Positions 17,314 to 26,565 are shown, numbered from the stretch's first letter. The stretch is DNA of 64,000 nt from Natrinema sp. SYSU A 869 (GCF_019879105.1 NZ_CP082248.1:620001-684000), one strand, 5' to 3'. The notes: generated by a model not told the origin, from the letters alone. Numbers and translations are program-made.

Positions 17314-18165
17314 ATGGCGAACCTCTACGAACAGACCCAGCGCGAGATTGACCCACTCGACCTCCGCTTCTCCGAGAGCGAACTCGAAGCACGCGTCACC
17401 CACCTCACTGACTTCATCGCCGCACAAGTCGACGCAGCTGGCGTCGACGGCGCACTTATCGCGCTCTCAGGCGGTATCGACAGTACAGCGACCGCCCACC
17501 TTGCGGTCGAGGCCCTCGGTGCAGACGCAGTCCACGGCCTCCTTCTACCGAAAGAGGTCAACGAGGACGCGAACATGAGCGACGCCAAACAGGCCGCCCG
17601 TGAACTCGGCATCACGTACGACGTTCTCGAAATCGACGGCATCGTCGACGAGATCCTCGACACATACGATGCGGAGCCGGACGACAACTCTGAGGGCCGC
17701 TGGGAAGGACGACACGTCGGGAATACGAGTGCCCGCGTCCGAATGACACTGAACTATCTCGTCGCAAACTACGAGAATAAACTAGTTCTCGGAACGGGGA
17801 ACCGCGCCGAACTCGGCACCGGCTACGTGACGAAATTCGGCGACGGAGGCGTTGACTGTAACCCGCTCGGGAACCTCTACAAACAGCAGGTTCGGCAAGT
17901 CGCCGCCCACCTCGGGGTCGACGAATCCCTCGTTCAGAAGACGCCGACCGGCGGCATGGTCGACTACGATACTGATGAGGAGGAGTTCGGTATTGACTAC
18001 GACACCCTCGACGCGATCCTCGCACTCCACGTCGACGGCGGTGTCCCCGCCTCGGCCACTGCCCGCTTCACGGGCACCTCCGTTGACGACGTCGAGCACA
18101 TCGTCGAAATGCACGAGCAGAGCGAACACAAGCGTACGCCACCATTGGCCCCAGAACCTCTGTAA
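17314..18165 (+). CDS. nadE: NAD+ synthase, ammonia-dependent
   Basis: 283 residues from the ATG at 17314; an upstream in-frame ATG/GTG at 17287 adds nine unlikely residues. The ATP-pyrophosphatase P-loop SGGIDS is at residues 52-57. Other family blocks: LLLPKEVNEDANMSDA, GNTSARVRMTLNY, LVLGTGNRAELGTGYVTKFGDGG and NPLGNLYKQQV. It catalyses amidation of deamido-NAD to NAD+ in the cytoplasm. The lack of an N-terminal nitrilase domain indicates use of ammonia. A housekeeping gene, apparently intact. Confidence 0.95.
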   Translation: MANLYEQTQREIDPLDLRFSESELEARVTHLTDFIAAQVDAAGVDGALIALSGGIDSTATAHLAVEALGADAVHGLLLPKEVNEDANMSDAKQAARELGITYDVLEIDGIVDEILDTYDAEPDDNSEGRWEGRHVGNTSARVRMTLNYLVANYENKLVLGTGNRAELGTGYVTKFGDGGVDCNPLGNLYKQQVRQVAAHLGVDESLVQKTPTGGMVDYDTDEEEFGIDYDTLDAILALHVDGGVPASATARFTGTSVDDVEHIVEMHEQSEHKRTPPLAPEPL

Positions 18166-18360
18166 CCTAGAACGGGCGTGCTCACTTGTTTTCGAGTGCT
18201 GCGTAAATATCCGCGTAGTAGCGTCTGTCAGGCTTCCTCATTTCGAGGACGTCACCGAGACAATCGACAAGTAGGACGGCGATGTCTGGTCCGATGAAGC
18301 AAAACAAGCGGCGACGCGAGAACTCCGCAAGTTCTGGGACGATAACGGGGATGAGAAGTG

Positions 18361-18480
18361 ATGGCGACCAGCGGTGACATGGTCGAGATGAAAGCCGAGT
18401 TCGAGCGCCCGTTGACTGATGAAAAGGTCGCCGAGCGTTTCTGGGCGATTGCCGAGTTCTTGCAGGGAGACGATGAATGA
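18361..18480 (+). CDS. 39-residue small protein near integrase remnant
   Basis: MATSGDMVEMKAEFERPLTDEKVAERFWAIAEFLQGDDE, preceded at once by another broken frame (WSDEAKQAATRELRKFWDDNGDEK) ending at 18361. Overlaps the next ATG at 18474. Such strings of tiny coupled genes are common next to integrases in haloarchaeal proviruses. Function unknown. Confidence 0.45.
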   Translation: MATSGDMVEMKAEFERPLTDEKVAERFWAIAEFLQGDDE

Positions 18481-18640
18481 TAACGGGTTCGACATCCGCT
18501 GGCGTGGTGTCGATGGGAAGGCCAAAAACTCGCTTTTGAGCTGCACTGACGGCGGTTACATAGGGTCGAGTGCGTCCGCTATGTGGGAATATGGGAGCCG
18601 ATTAGCCGCGAGCCGGTCGAAGACGTCACCCTCGAGTTGT
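18474..18640 (+). pseudogene. 5' part of a small element gene fused to integrase tail
   Basis: ATG at 18474 opens MNDNGFDIRWRGVDGKAKNSLL...GGYIGSSASAMW with good codon use to about 18590, then loses coding character and runs into an integrase 3' end in another frame. A deletion fused the two. Unknown function. Confidence 0.4.
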
Positions 18641-18641
18641 C

Positions 18642-18746
18642 ATGTCGGTCGGTGGCTGGGATTCGTTCCAAGCAATCGAACCCTATCTGAACGCACCCAC
18701 TGCCGACGTAGTCAATGAGGCCTTCGAGAACGCTGGCCTAGCGTAA
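18642..18746 (+). pseudogene. C-terminal scrap of a tyrosine recombinase
   Basis: Encodes SVGGWDSFQAIEPYLNAPTADVVNEAFENAGLA, with the GW position and the EPYL nucleophile Tyr of the integrase family, then a stop. Nearly identical to the end of the integrase at 33196-33909. The rest of the gene is missing. Confidence 0.8.
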
Positions 18747-18815
18747 CATTCGATCAACAGGGTGTCATAGAAAGTTTCCATACCCTCTCTCTGTGACTAC
18801 CCGACAAACGGTAAG
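18642..18815 (+). repeat. 174-bp repeat (integrase end plus downstream), copy 1
   Basis: Matches 33127-33300 in inverted orientation with few differences, including 70 bases after the integrase stop up to GGTAAGTACAGG. It might include an attachment site. The two copies face each other across 14.3 kb, so recombination between them would invert that interval. Confidence 0.75.
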
Positions 18816-19439
18816 TACAGGCGAAGGCGTTACCGCGACGAGCATCTGCGAACGAAGTGAGCAGTTCACCGCCGAAGCGGGCGAAGCCCGCGGAGGCGGT
18901 CTTTTAGCGTAGATTTTTGCAAGCGGTTCGAGCGACCGAAGGGAGCGAGGATCCGCAGCAAAAAGGTACTTGTGCACATGTAGTGAACGGGTAGTTCAGA
19001 CCAGATTGCGTGAAAAGAACTCCATTCGGATCGTTCTCTGACACCTTCTGGAACAAGCAAGATGGACAGTCCCCTACTGTTGCTCGAGTTCAGTGATACG
19101 CTGGCGCCAGGGCTGACAGTCCCCCTGTCGCGTGTTGGCCGACGCGACGCCGTATCGCTCGTGGATGGTCTCACTGAACTGGAGCTCGCAATTGACAGTC
19201 CCCTACTGCTGTCGAGTTCACTCTTGAACTCGAGTCCCCGTGATTTGCTGTTACTGGAACCGTGGTGTTTCGCACAAGATGGCACCCAACTAGTGGACCG
19301 TCCAGTAAGTTCCTACCCGGTTACGTAGCGAGTCTCACGGTAGACACGAGGAGGGGAGCACTCCGCTGCCAAGAGTCGTCCCCATCTATCAGTTCCCTAA
19401 TTGGTACAAATTAACTGGCAGGTTCACTAGCTCCAGCAA
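18816..19439. other. Gap with GGACAGTCC-type repeats, no gene
   Basis: No supported gene. Near 19060-19210 a motif GACAGTCCCCTACTG occurs at least twice (around 19062 and 19196), with a third variant GACAGTCCCCCTG near 19118. These resemble the reverse complement of the CTGTCC motif that recurs at 21700-22110. Also 18880-18910 has a GCGGGCGAAGCCCGC hairpin. Confidence 0.4.
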
Positions 19440-20140
19440 CTATCTAACTCGGACAGTTCGTGATTCTTCTGGGGCATTCCACCCTAACTTACTCCAGATA
19501 TTCCGCCACTTCGTTGGATACTTTCTGTGAATCGTCAAGTCCTGTCCATCTATACAAAAGTAGAGCGACCCCTCTCTTGGCCCGTGACTGTTGCAAGCCA
19601 ATACGTATTCCACTTTGTAGCAGCCATCATTGGCGAATTCGGGGTGGTCGTAATACAACGAGAATATATCTCCTTCATAGATTATATTTTCAATGTACAG
19701 GTCGTGGGGTTCGCTTTTGGCACCAATAAACCCGTACGTGCGCTCTTCATCGATTTATAGGGTTGTCTCGCAAACCTCATTAATTGAATCACCATCATCA
19801 AACCACCAATCGAAAAGTGTAAAACTGAGATAGACATCTTCAGCCGAATCATTCCCGGCATTTACCAGGGAAAGCTCGGCAGAGATTGTTGTCGAATCTG
19901 GACCGGTTATAGGGTCGTGATCACCAGGTGTAGCATCTAATAGAAGTTCTGGTCGATTATAGAAATATCTATGATATGCTAATCCCGTCCCCAACAGAGC
20001 CACTACCGCTGCCATCTCCGCACTTAGTAGGACAGTCCCGATCCAATCGAGAAACACTCCAATAGTCGGTAGTTCCCATCGAATCAGAAGTTAGTCGAGA
20101 CTGATGAGGTTAGATTCTCAGGAAGCGTCTGAATGGGTGT

Positions 20141-21313
20141 ATGAAGTGCCTCTACCATCCAGACACCGTTCTTACGGCCTCTGACCTTGAAACCTTAGCG
20201 CTTGATCTCCTCTCTGAGATCCCGATCCCCGGAGTCGAAGGCTGCGGCTTCGACTCCGGGATTATCCGACAGACGCTCCTCCAGGCCGCTGTCGATCAGA
20301 AATCCATCAAGGCTGTCACTGACACCACTCGTGGAACGTACTCCGATGACTACACGCTTGCCCAACTTCACACGGTCCCGCCTGCTGAACTCGAAGCAAT
20401 CGCTAACCGCCTTCTCTGTCAGCAGGCGGCGATGATCCTCGGCGCTGGGCCGAGGATCATCTGCCTCGACTTCGTCGATATCCATTATCATGGCTGTCCA
20501 CACGCTGAACCTGGTGTAATCTGTCACACGAAGCCTCGCGATGGCACCTCCCAGTGCCATCGCTACCTTGCTGGATTTGTTCTTTGTCGGGCCAAACCAC
20601 TGGTCGTCGCAGTCACACCCGTTCGTGGTGATGAACCGAAGAGCGACGCGGTCGAGCGAGTGCTCGACCACGTCGCGGCCCTCCCCTTTGATGTCGCTGG
20701 CGTTCTTGCCGACCGTGGGTTCTACGACGGAACGTCGATCGAGCGACTGAATGCAGTCGCATCAGTCGCTCTTCCAGTCGTGCGGCGCGGAAAACAGATG
20801 GCAGAGAAACTCGACACGACGGTGTCCTACTGGACGGAGTACGTGATGTACGAGGGGAGCGAGCGGGAACTACGCTTCCCGCTCGCGGTCTGTGTCTCCT
20901 ACCAGCAGGGCAATCGAGGTAAACACGGCTTGCTCGTTCGGGCGTACGTGGCGTGCGATCTGACCGATCGCACGCCGAAAGATGTCGAAGCACTCTACCA
21001 GAAGCGCTCAGCGATCGAGACAGCTTTCCGAACGATACGTGAAGCGCGTGCACGAACCAGCACGACTGATCCAGTCGTGCGGCTGTTGTTCGTTCTGGTG
21101 AGCTTCCTGTTGCGGAATCTCTGGGTGATCGTTCGGTGGGGCGTGCTCGCCACGCCGCAGCGCGGCGGGCGAGCACTGCCTGTCTGGTTCCGGTTCGAGG
21201 TCTTCCGCGAGTGGATTGATCACGCACTCGACGACACGTTACGGCGGAAATGGGAAGCACCGACGAACTGTACCGGGATTCCGGCGACCTATAGCCAGCT
21301 GGACGCGGGCTGA
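20141..21313 (+). CDS. ISH3-like DDE transposase
   Basis: 390 residues. Catalytic blocks: ICLDFVDIHYHG (first Asp), GVLADRGFYDGTSIERL (second Asp) and YQKRSAIETAFRTIREAR (Glu), followed by VRLLFVLVSFLLRNLWV as in ISH3 transposases. It appears intact. The coding region holds nine or more long inverted repeats. Confidence 0.9.
   Translation: MKCLYHPDTVLTASDLETLALDLLSEIPIPGVEGCGFDSGIIRQTLLQAAVDQKSIKAVTDTTRGTYSDDYTLAQLHTVPPAELEAIANRLLCQQAAMILGAGPRIICLDFVDIHYHGCPHAEPGVICHTKPRDGTSQCHRYLAGFVLCRAKPLVVAVTPVRGDEPKSDAVERVLDHVAALPFDVAGVLADRGFYDGTSIERLNAVASVALPVVRRGKQMAEKLDTTVSYWTEYVMYEGSERELRFPLAVCVSYQQGNRGKHGLLVRAYVACDLTDRTPKDVEALYQKRSAIETAFRTIREARARTSTTDPVVRLLFVLVSFLLRNLWVIVRWGVLATPQRGGRALPVWFRFEVFREWIDHALDDTLRRKWEAPTNCTGIPATYSQLDAG
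20228..21176. repeat. Array of intragenic perfect hairpins in ISH3-like transposase gene
   Basis: Seen directly: 20228-20260 (13-bp stem, 7-base loop), 20378-20429 (11 bp, 30-base loop), 20431-20461 (12 bp, 7), 20538-20563 (10 bp, 6), 20643-20676 (8+6 bp with one mismatch, loop 4), 20859-20886 (11 bp, 6), 20950-20976 (11 bp, 5), 21060-21080 (9 bp, 3) and 21143-21176 (9 bp with nested 6 bp). On average one hairpin per 105 bases of coding sequence. Confidence 0.88.
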
Positions 21314-21540
21314 GATCGCCCGCGTCCAGCGGCAACCCTATACCGGAGCGACGGCCTCGCATCGTGTCTGGCGCGACGGCTCTCTCACTGTCGTGAGATC
21401 GCCGTCTGAGCGTGCCGCAGGGAATCACTCGGTCTGATCTCTTTCAGTCCTTCTAAAAATCGAGTCAGCAATCAGGATCGATGGGAACTACCGATAGTAG
21501 CTGTTATCTTGGTGAGCCAATCCATTGCAAATTCTAGCAT

Positions 21541-22459
21541 TCTCAGGAAGATGATTCCAGGCTTAAATAGTCCGTCGCTTTGACCCGACTTATCGCCCTT
21601 GGTACTGTTGGCACTCCATCAGTGCATCAAGATGTGATGAATTGACCTGTGTCGCTCACGTCGGCACCCAAGATGCCGGTAGCACTGGCTGACACCCCAC
21701 GCTGACGCTTTGCGTCTTTGTCGGTCTGTTCCGGCAGCAGAGGACTGTCCTCACTCTTGTCGGTGGAGACTGTCCTGTGTAGTCACAGCCATGCTTTGCT
21801 GGTCCTCACTCGGTCCCTGGGGTTTCCTCATTGCTGTCCGCTACGTCCTGCTGTTGCGGCCTCTCGCTTTGCGGTCTTTTGCTGTGCGGTACACTGGCCT
21901 GGTCTGCTGGCGGCTTGCTGTCCTCCTGGTGTTGACTGTTCCGCTGGCGGTACACTCTGCTTTGGGGCCACTGCTCGCATTGCTGGACTGTCCCCCCTTC
22001 ATCTCTGCATCTTTCCGCTCTGGGTCCGGCACACCCTGACTGTCCCACAGTCTCATTCGGCTGTCTTCCTCGCCGTCGCTCTCGAGTGGACTGTCCCACT
22101 GCTGGTTGTTCCCTACTCTGGGTACCTGGTGCTCACTCGAGTTTCCTTCGGCTCTGTGCGTCCGCTGGGGTGCCCCTGTTCGCGTCATCTCGTCCTCCCA
22201 CTCTCTTGTGATCTCTTCGGGTGCCATCCTCTGCTGTGGTCGTGGCGTGATTCGTTCCACTCGCGTAGGGTTCTGTCTGCTTGGGTAGCGCTTCCGTCGC
22301 GTTGCTCGAGAGACTGATACGTCTCTGATTCTTTGCCCGGTTGACTTGTGGCCCCTGTGGTTTGATTGGTTCCTTATTGGTCGGTGTTTCTGGGATAGTT
22401 GGATAATAGTAGGATAATTACTAAGTAGATAGGCGTTATCTATAGGGTGTGGTCAATGT
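21541..22459. other. Pyrimidine-rich region with CTGTCC repeats, no convincing gene
   Basis: From about 21700 to 22330 the plus strand is strongly rich in C and T. (A/G)CTGTCC recurs, for example near 21742, 21769, 21983, 22037 and 22088, with CTGTCC also near 21835 and 21919. Long open frames on both strands here (21718-22317 plus; 21841-22260 minus) are low-complexity and I do not trust them. It could be a structured RNA, iteron-like binding array or degraded repeat DNA. A TATA-like GGATAATTACTAAG near 22412 probably serves the gene at 22460. Confidence 0.4.
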
Positions 22460-22619
22460 ATGAGTTCCGAGAGTTCGGGCAAATTCGACGAGATTTCTGA
22501 GCAGATCACTGAGGATCGTGGAGCGTTGCTCACGGCTCTAAGTCGATCGGACAGTGACGAACGTTCGACGACAGAACTCCGCCGTGAAGCAGGGATCCCG
22601 TCGGGGAGTATGAGCTACC

Positions 22620-23559
22620 AGCTCTGTTGAATCGCTGTAAGGCGGTGGATTTCACTGTTTGACGGCACGTTTGATGTTGTAGACGACACACATCAGAGAA
22701 ATTTCACGGAACTCTCGATACCAGTTACGCGCTCGCACGGCGTAGCCGAGCGAGCGCTTGACGGCTGAGTTGACGGTTTCGGCCATTGACCGCTGAGCGT
22801 ACCGATCTTCATCAATGCGGGCGTTGTGTGCGTGATCGTACGGAGCGAAGATCCGGTGTTTGATCAGCGGGCGAATGTCGAGTTCACGGAGTCGTTCGCG
22901 GAGTTGTTGCTTGTCATAGCCCTTATCAGCGGCTAGAGACCGCAGATCGCCCGCGTTCCGGCGGGCGATCTGCTCACAGAGATCTGCGTCGCTGCCTTCT
23001 AACGTCGTCGAGCAGTGAAGATCAAGCACAGCTTGCGTTGCTGTATCGACGAGTTTTGTAACTTTGAGCGTCTGAACACGATAATTCGTTCGGTGGCAGT
23101 AGTGACGGCTTGCACGATCTCGTTCATAGAACGTAGCGTCGATCGCAGCGTGCTCAGAGAGGTCGTGTAGCTGTGCCGACTGGCACAGCAACACTCGACA
23201 AACGCTCATCTCGATCCGATCAAACGCCTTACACAGCGTAGATGGTGCGGGGAGATCGGCCGTATCAAGGCCGATCTCCCCTGTTATTTGCGGCATTTCC
23301 TTCAGCAGATCGATCGTCATTCGATAGGACGTATCGAGGTAAATCCGCAGACAATGCAGGGAAACGAGGGCATAGTCGGCGAATCCGCCGCCACCTTTCG
23401 GGGCGGCGGATTCGTCTCCATCGCCAGTAACGTTTTGAGCAATCGGCACAACTGCCCCAATGAAGCGGGAGATTTGGGTCATGAACAACTGAAGTCTCCC
23501 GCTTCAAGACCTTCGATTTAGCGAACCATTCCGCCGCTGTCTAGTGATTCAACACAGCC
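22620..23559 (-). mobile_element. IS5-type insertion sequence, copy 2 (940 bp)
   Basis: Same element as 2727-3666, inverted. Target duplication GAGCTACC at 22612-22619 and 23560-23567. One terminal base differs (A instead of G at 22620). Confidence 0.92.
22652..23482 (-). CDS. IS5-family DDE transposase, copy 2
   Basis: Protein identical to the product of 2804-3634 as far as read, with the same internal hairpins in reverse order. Both copies are intact, so either could mobilise the other. Confidence 0.93.
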   Translation of the reverse strand: MTQISRFIGAVVPIAQNVTGDGDESAAPKGGGGFADYALVSLHCLRIYLDTSYRMTIDLLKEMPQITGEIGLDTADLPAPSTLCKAFDRIEMSVCRVLLCQSAQLHDLSEHAAIDATFYERDRASRHYCHRTNYRVQTLKVTKLVDTATQAVLDLHCSTTLEGSDADLCEQIARRNAGDLRSLAADKGYDKQQLRERLRELDIRPLIKHRIFAPYDHAHNARIDEDRYAQRSMAETVNSAVKRSLGYAVRARNWYREFREISLMCVVYNIKRAVKQ

Positions 23560-23859
23560 GAGCTACCACATGCAGACGCTCGTTGATCTTGGGCTAGTGG
23601 AAGTCGTCGGAGAGACCGAAGGGGAGGGAACGATCCCGGCGAACGTCTATTCCATTACCTCGCTCGGTCAGGAGTTCCTGGACTCGAGCCATTGGCGCTC
23701 GTTCCCGACGTATGATGATATAGAGCGACTCGAGAACCATGTGAGTAGTCTTGAGGACGAACTCGAGACTCTGAAAGACGTCGTCCGTCGCGGACTCGGT
23801 GATGACCTCCGGACAATCATCAGCGAAGAAGTCGAGAAGGAGTTGGAACAGCGGGAGCG

Positions 23860-26565
23860 TTAGTCGAGTGTTTCGAGCAACCCGTCAAGCGTCCCGGTTT
23901 CTTCGTCCTCTTCTGGATCGTCGTCTCCCGTCCCATCAGCACCGAGACTCTCGAGTGGGACAGTCATGCCGTCAATGTAGACTTGGAGCGAATCGCCATC
24001 AGACGGCACAACAAGGATGTGCCAGCCGTCGCCGTGATCTGGTAGTTCGCCGTCATCGAAGATGTGCTCGGGAATGACCGGGGTTTTGACCGTCCGAAGG
24101 TTCTCGGTCGCTCCAGGATCGACCGAAGGGTACCGGTCGGCGTCGGTGAAGATGCTCTCCACGTTGGGGAAGCGAGCATGCTCTTCGCCGGAGCTATCGC
24201 GAAGGATGTACTTGCCAGTCCGTTCGTTGCGAACCCAGACGTCTTCGCGAGCGCCGTCACGATAGATTTGCTCATCGTCGATGCTCAATGGGTGCAAGTT
24301 GTAGAAGCGCGTCTCTCCGTCCGGCTTGTGGTTCTCGTGCGCTCCCAGTGGCTCTTCAGCGAGCGTCTTCCATACGTTCGGTGCGATCGACTCGCGGGCG
24401 ATGAACAGGCATTGCTCTCCGTCGTTGACGGCACTGGCAAGATTCTTTACCGTTTGGCCCTGTTTGGTGCTCCCAGTGGCCTTCTCGGCTTCGATCGAGA
24501 CGTTATTCAGGTCGGTCAGCTGGGTAAGCACAGGTTCTTTCTCTTCAAATTCAGCCACACGGTTCGCGATCTCTCGAGCAGACGCCGAGTCGCCTAACTG
24601 CAGCGCATCGTCTAGGTTGGCCGTCGCATCAGGCATATCTGAGCCGTCTTGCTGGGGGATATCCACCAGAAGCCCGGTGTCCATCAACGGATCATAGGCG
24701 TCTCGAAGCAGCTGCTTGTGACCTTCGCCGCCGTTGTTCTCCTGGACGCTTTCATCGTCGTCAGCGAGGGAGTTCCCGCCAGAGAAGATAGCCTGCTTCC
24801 CCTGCTCGGTACACCGAACGTATAGCTTCCCGCCACGGTCCTCTCGTTCGATCTCACGGGCAGAGAGGTAGTCCAGAGCCGAGGAAACCTTGGATGGAGT
24901 GGAGACGTCCACATCGTACAGGTAGTCGTCCAGGCGCTCCGGGACGTCGTTTAGGAACACAAAGCCATCGTCGGACCCCTGTCGGAGCGCTTCGTCGTAG
25001 ATCGCCTTGCACACTCGAGATTGTTGCCATGGTGTGAGGGTCGTACTCTCGGCTTCTTGTCTACTTGGTGTCCCGAAGAAATGGGATTCGTCCTTGATCT
25101 CTTCTGGACTCTCTGGGATCTCCCCATACTGTTCTACGGAGCGGCGCTTGAGGTCGAGTACGTCGGTATCGCTCATGAGAGCGGCGTTGCCTACTTCGCT
25201 CCGTACCTCGCGAACGGGCGGGAATGTGTTGACCCGGTAGGAGTGCGTGAAGTCGTCGTTATCGTCGTGGGTCCGCATGTACATGGAGTACCGCGAGAGA
25301 TTCGAGAGGTCCGAGTCGTCGATCGTATGCTGGCCGGCGATATACTTCGCGTCCTGTCCACTGGTTCCGAAGCTAACGAACGTCTCAATCTGACTCTCGA
25401 CGGCATTTGTGAGGCTCTCGGGGAGCTGGTAACTCGGTGCCTGACAGGCAAGGACGAACCAGAGCCCGTAGCCGCCGGCCTCAGAGAGCATTTCATCGAC
25501 GTTGGACTCTCGAGTTACCGCCTTGTCGAACTCGTCCCACACGCAGAAGAACGGATCCTCGTTCTCGCTCATCTTCTTCGCGTTGTAGAAGCGCCGAACG
25601 AGCGGCGTCGTGATGAAGTTCTTCTCGGTTTCCCCGAGCGAGGGATCCAACCGTAGGACCGCTATCTTCCCGTCATCGACGATATCCTGGATCCGGATCG
25701 TCGGCTCTCGAGTGGAGAGCATGGTCCGGAGCGTCGCGTTGTGGACGACATTATCCATGCGGCCGGCCAACGGCTCGAGGTCAGCGTCTTCCTTCTCCTT
25801 GATCCGGTCGGCTGTCTCCCGGATGAAGTGGACCCGTTCTTCGTTCATCCAATCGGCGAATTGCTCGAGGTTATCCTGAGACGAGCATGCTGCAGCAAGA
25901 TCGACGGGAGTGCATGTCTTCCCCGATTGCGTCATTCCCCGGATCAGCGTCCGCGTGACGCGACTCATGAGCGCTCCCCAGTAGTTATCGGACCCGCCGG
26001 TCTGGGCGAACGCAGCGGACATGTCATCGGCCAAGCTCTCTACGTAACTCGAGTGAGCGACTGATCCCGGCTCAAGCTCATCGGGAACCTCGAGGAGATT
26101 GAACCGGACCATTTCTTCGAAATCATCACCAGTGTCGATAAAGACAAAGTCCTCTTCTGTCCGATCCTCCGGCCACTCGGCGATGAACTCCTCATCATCG
26201 GCGAAAAAGCGGCGTTGCAGGATATAGAGCCCGATCAATGCGGCGACCCCTCCGAGGAGGACGATGAAGTTGGGTAGTGCAGACTCGCTCGGCGTTGGGA
26301 CAGGCCCAATTGACATTGGCTTTCCCCCGCCACCGCCGCCGCTCTCGTAGAGCGCAATTGTGTACGTACCGCCGTAGGAGATCGGGGTCGAACCGTTCAG
26401 TTCCGCGCTAAGCGTTGCTATACTGCCGTCATTTTGGGTCCCGTCCCAAACTCGTCTAGAGTTCGCCTCTGGTAGCGTCAACTGACACCTCCATTGTGAT
26501 GGCTGTTTTGGCTGATCGCTCGAGCAGTTCGTCGGCGAACGCCGCGAACTGCTCGGGATCGGCAT
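23860..26565 (-). CDS. TraG/VirD4-like coupling ATPase, N-terminal part lost at ISH6 junction
   Basis: The first 40 or so codons of the frame are read from the ISH6 end; native sequence begins about 26450. It has an extracytoplasmic stretch ending in a glycine run, one membrane segment (FIVLLGGVAALIGLYIL), then a TraG/TraD C-terminal half: SQDNLEQFADWMNEERVHFIRET, IQDIVDDGKIAVLRLDP, a Walker-B-like FFCVWDEFDK and FVLACQAPSYQLPESLTNAVE. GMTQSGKT resembles a Walker A but lies too close to these blocks; the true nucleotide-binding N-domain seems missing. An acidic C-terminal extension of about 380 residues follows. Probably the coupling protein of the same conjugation system as 1.4-7 kb, now inactive. 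Confidence 0.7.
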   Translation of the reverse strand: MPIPSSSRRSPTNCSSDQPKQPSQWRCQLTLPEANSRRVWDGTQNDGSIATLSAELNGSTPISYGGTYTIALYESGGGGGGKPMSIGPVPTPSESALPNFIVLLGGVAALIGLYILQRRFFADDEEFIAEWPEDRTEEDFVFIDTGDDFEEMVRFNLLEVPDELEPGSVAHSSYVESLADDMSAAFAQTGGSDNYWGALMSRVTRTLIRGMTQSGKTCTPVDLAAACSSQDNLEQFADWMNEERVHFIRETADRIKEKEDADLEPLAGRMDNVVHNATLRTMLSTREPTIRIQDIVDDGKIAVLRLDPSLGETEKNFITTPLVRRFYNAKKMSENEDPFFCVWDEFDKAVTRESNVDEMLSEAGGYGLWFVLACQAPSYQLPESLTNAVESQIETFVSFGTSGQDAKYIAGQHTIDDSDLSNLSRYSMYMRTHDDNDDFTHSYRVNTFPPVREVRSEVGNAALMSDTDVLDLKRRSVEQYGEIPESPEEIKDESHFFGTPSRQEAESTTLTPWQQSRVCKAIYDEALRQGSDDGFVFLNDVPERLDDYLYDVDVSTPSKVSSALDYLSAREIEREDRGGKLYVRCTEQGKQAIFSGGNSLADDDESVQENNGGEGHKQLLRDAYDPLMDTGLLVDIPQQDGSDMPDATANLDDALQLGDSASAREIANRVAEFEEKEPVLTQLTDLNNVSIEAEKATGSTKQGQTVKNLASAVNDGEQCLFIARESIAPNVWKTLAEEPLGAHENHKPDGETRFYNLHPLSIDDEQIYRDGAREDVWVRNERTGKYILRDSSGEEHARFPNVESIFTDADRYPSVDPGATENLRTVKTPVIPEHIFDDGELPDHGDGWHILVVPSDGDSLQVYIDGMTVPLESLGADGTGDDDPEEDEETGTLDGLLETLD

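Larger units (their letters stand above)
20067..21493 (+). mobile_element. ISH3-like insertion sequence (1427 bp)
   Basis: Terminal inverted repeats CGGTAGTTCCCATCGA, 16 bases exact, at both ends. Target duplication ATAGT (5 bases) at 20062-20066 and 21494-21498. One full-length transposase gene on the plus strand. Its ends differ from the ISH3 element at 6882, so it is a distinct element. Confidence 0.92.
19440..21540 (-). pseudogene. Membrane protein gene interrupted by ISH3-like element and a stop codon
   Basis: Starts at the ATG at 21540 (MLEFAMDWLTKITA), is cut by the IS at 20067-21493, and resumes TIGVFLDWIGTVLLSAEMAAVVALLGTGLAYHRYF. Removing the IS and one ATAGT copy restores the frame. 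A TAA at 19755-19757 then splits it; the same frame continues IDEERTYGFIGAKSEPHDLY to a stop at 19440. Two adjacent hydrophobic segments at the N-terminus are followed by a soluble domain of about 170 residues. Family unknown. Both insertion and nonsense codon make it inactive. Confidence 0.65.
22460..23863 (+). pseudogene. Winged-helix/coiled-coil regulator split by IS5-type insertion
   Basis: 5' part 22460-22619: MSSESSGKFDEISEQ...ERSTTELRREAGIPSGSMSY. After the IS and duplication it continues HMQTLVDLGLVEVVGE...YSITSLGQEFL and a C-terminal coiled coil (DIERLENHVSSLEDELETLKDVV). Removing 940 bases plus one GAGCTACC restores 152 codons in frame. The fold is a PhiH1-repressor-like winged helix with a dimerising coil. 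It ends 4 bases inside the convergent TraG-like gene. Confidence 0.8.

Noticed and set aside
21841-22260. 139-codon minus-strand frame rich in Arg, Gln and Thr
   Set aside because: Low complexity produced by the purine-rich strand; no homolog-like pattern.
21718-22317. 199-codon plus-strand frame
   Set aside because: Extremely rich in Cys, Leu, Val and Ser from C/T-biased DNA; no acidic bias expected of a halophile protein.
25870-25950. GMTQSGKT as a Walker A motif of the coupling protein
   Set aside because: It sits within the C-terminal TraG blocks, too close to the Walker B region; likely a coincidence, with the real nucleotide loop lost.
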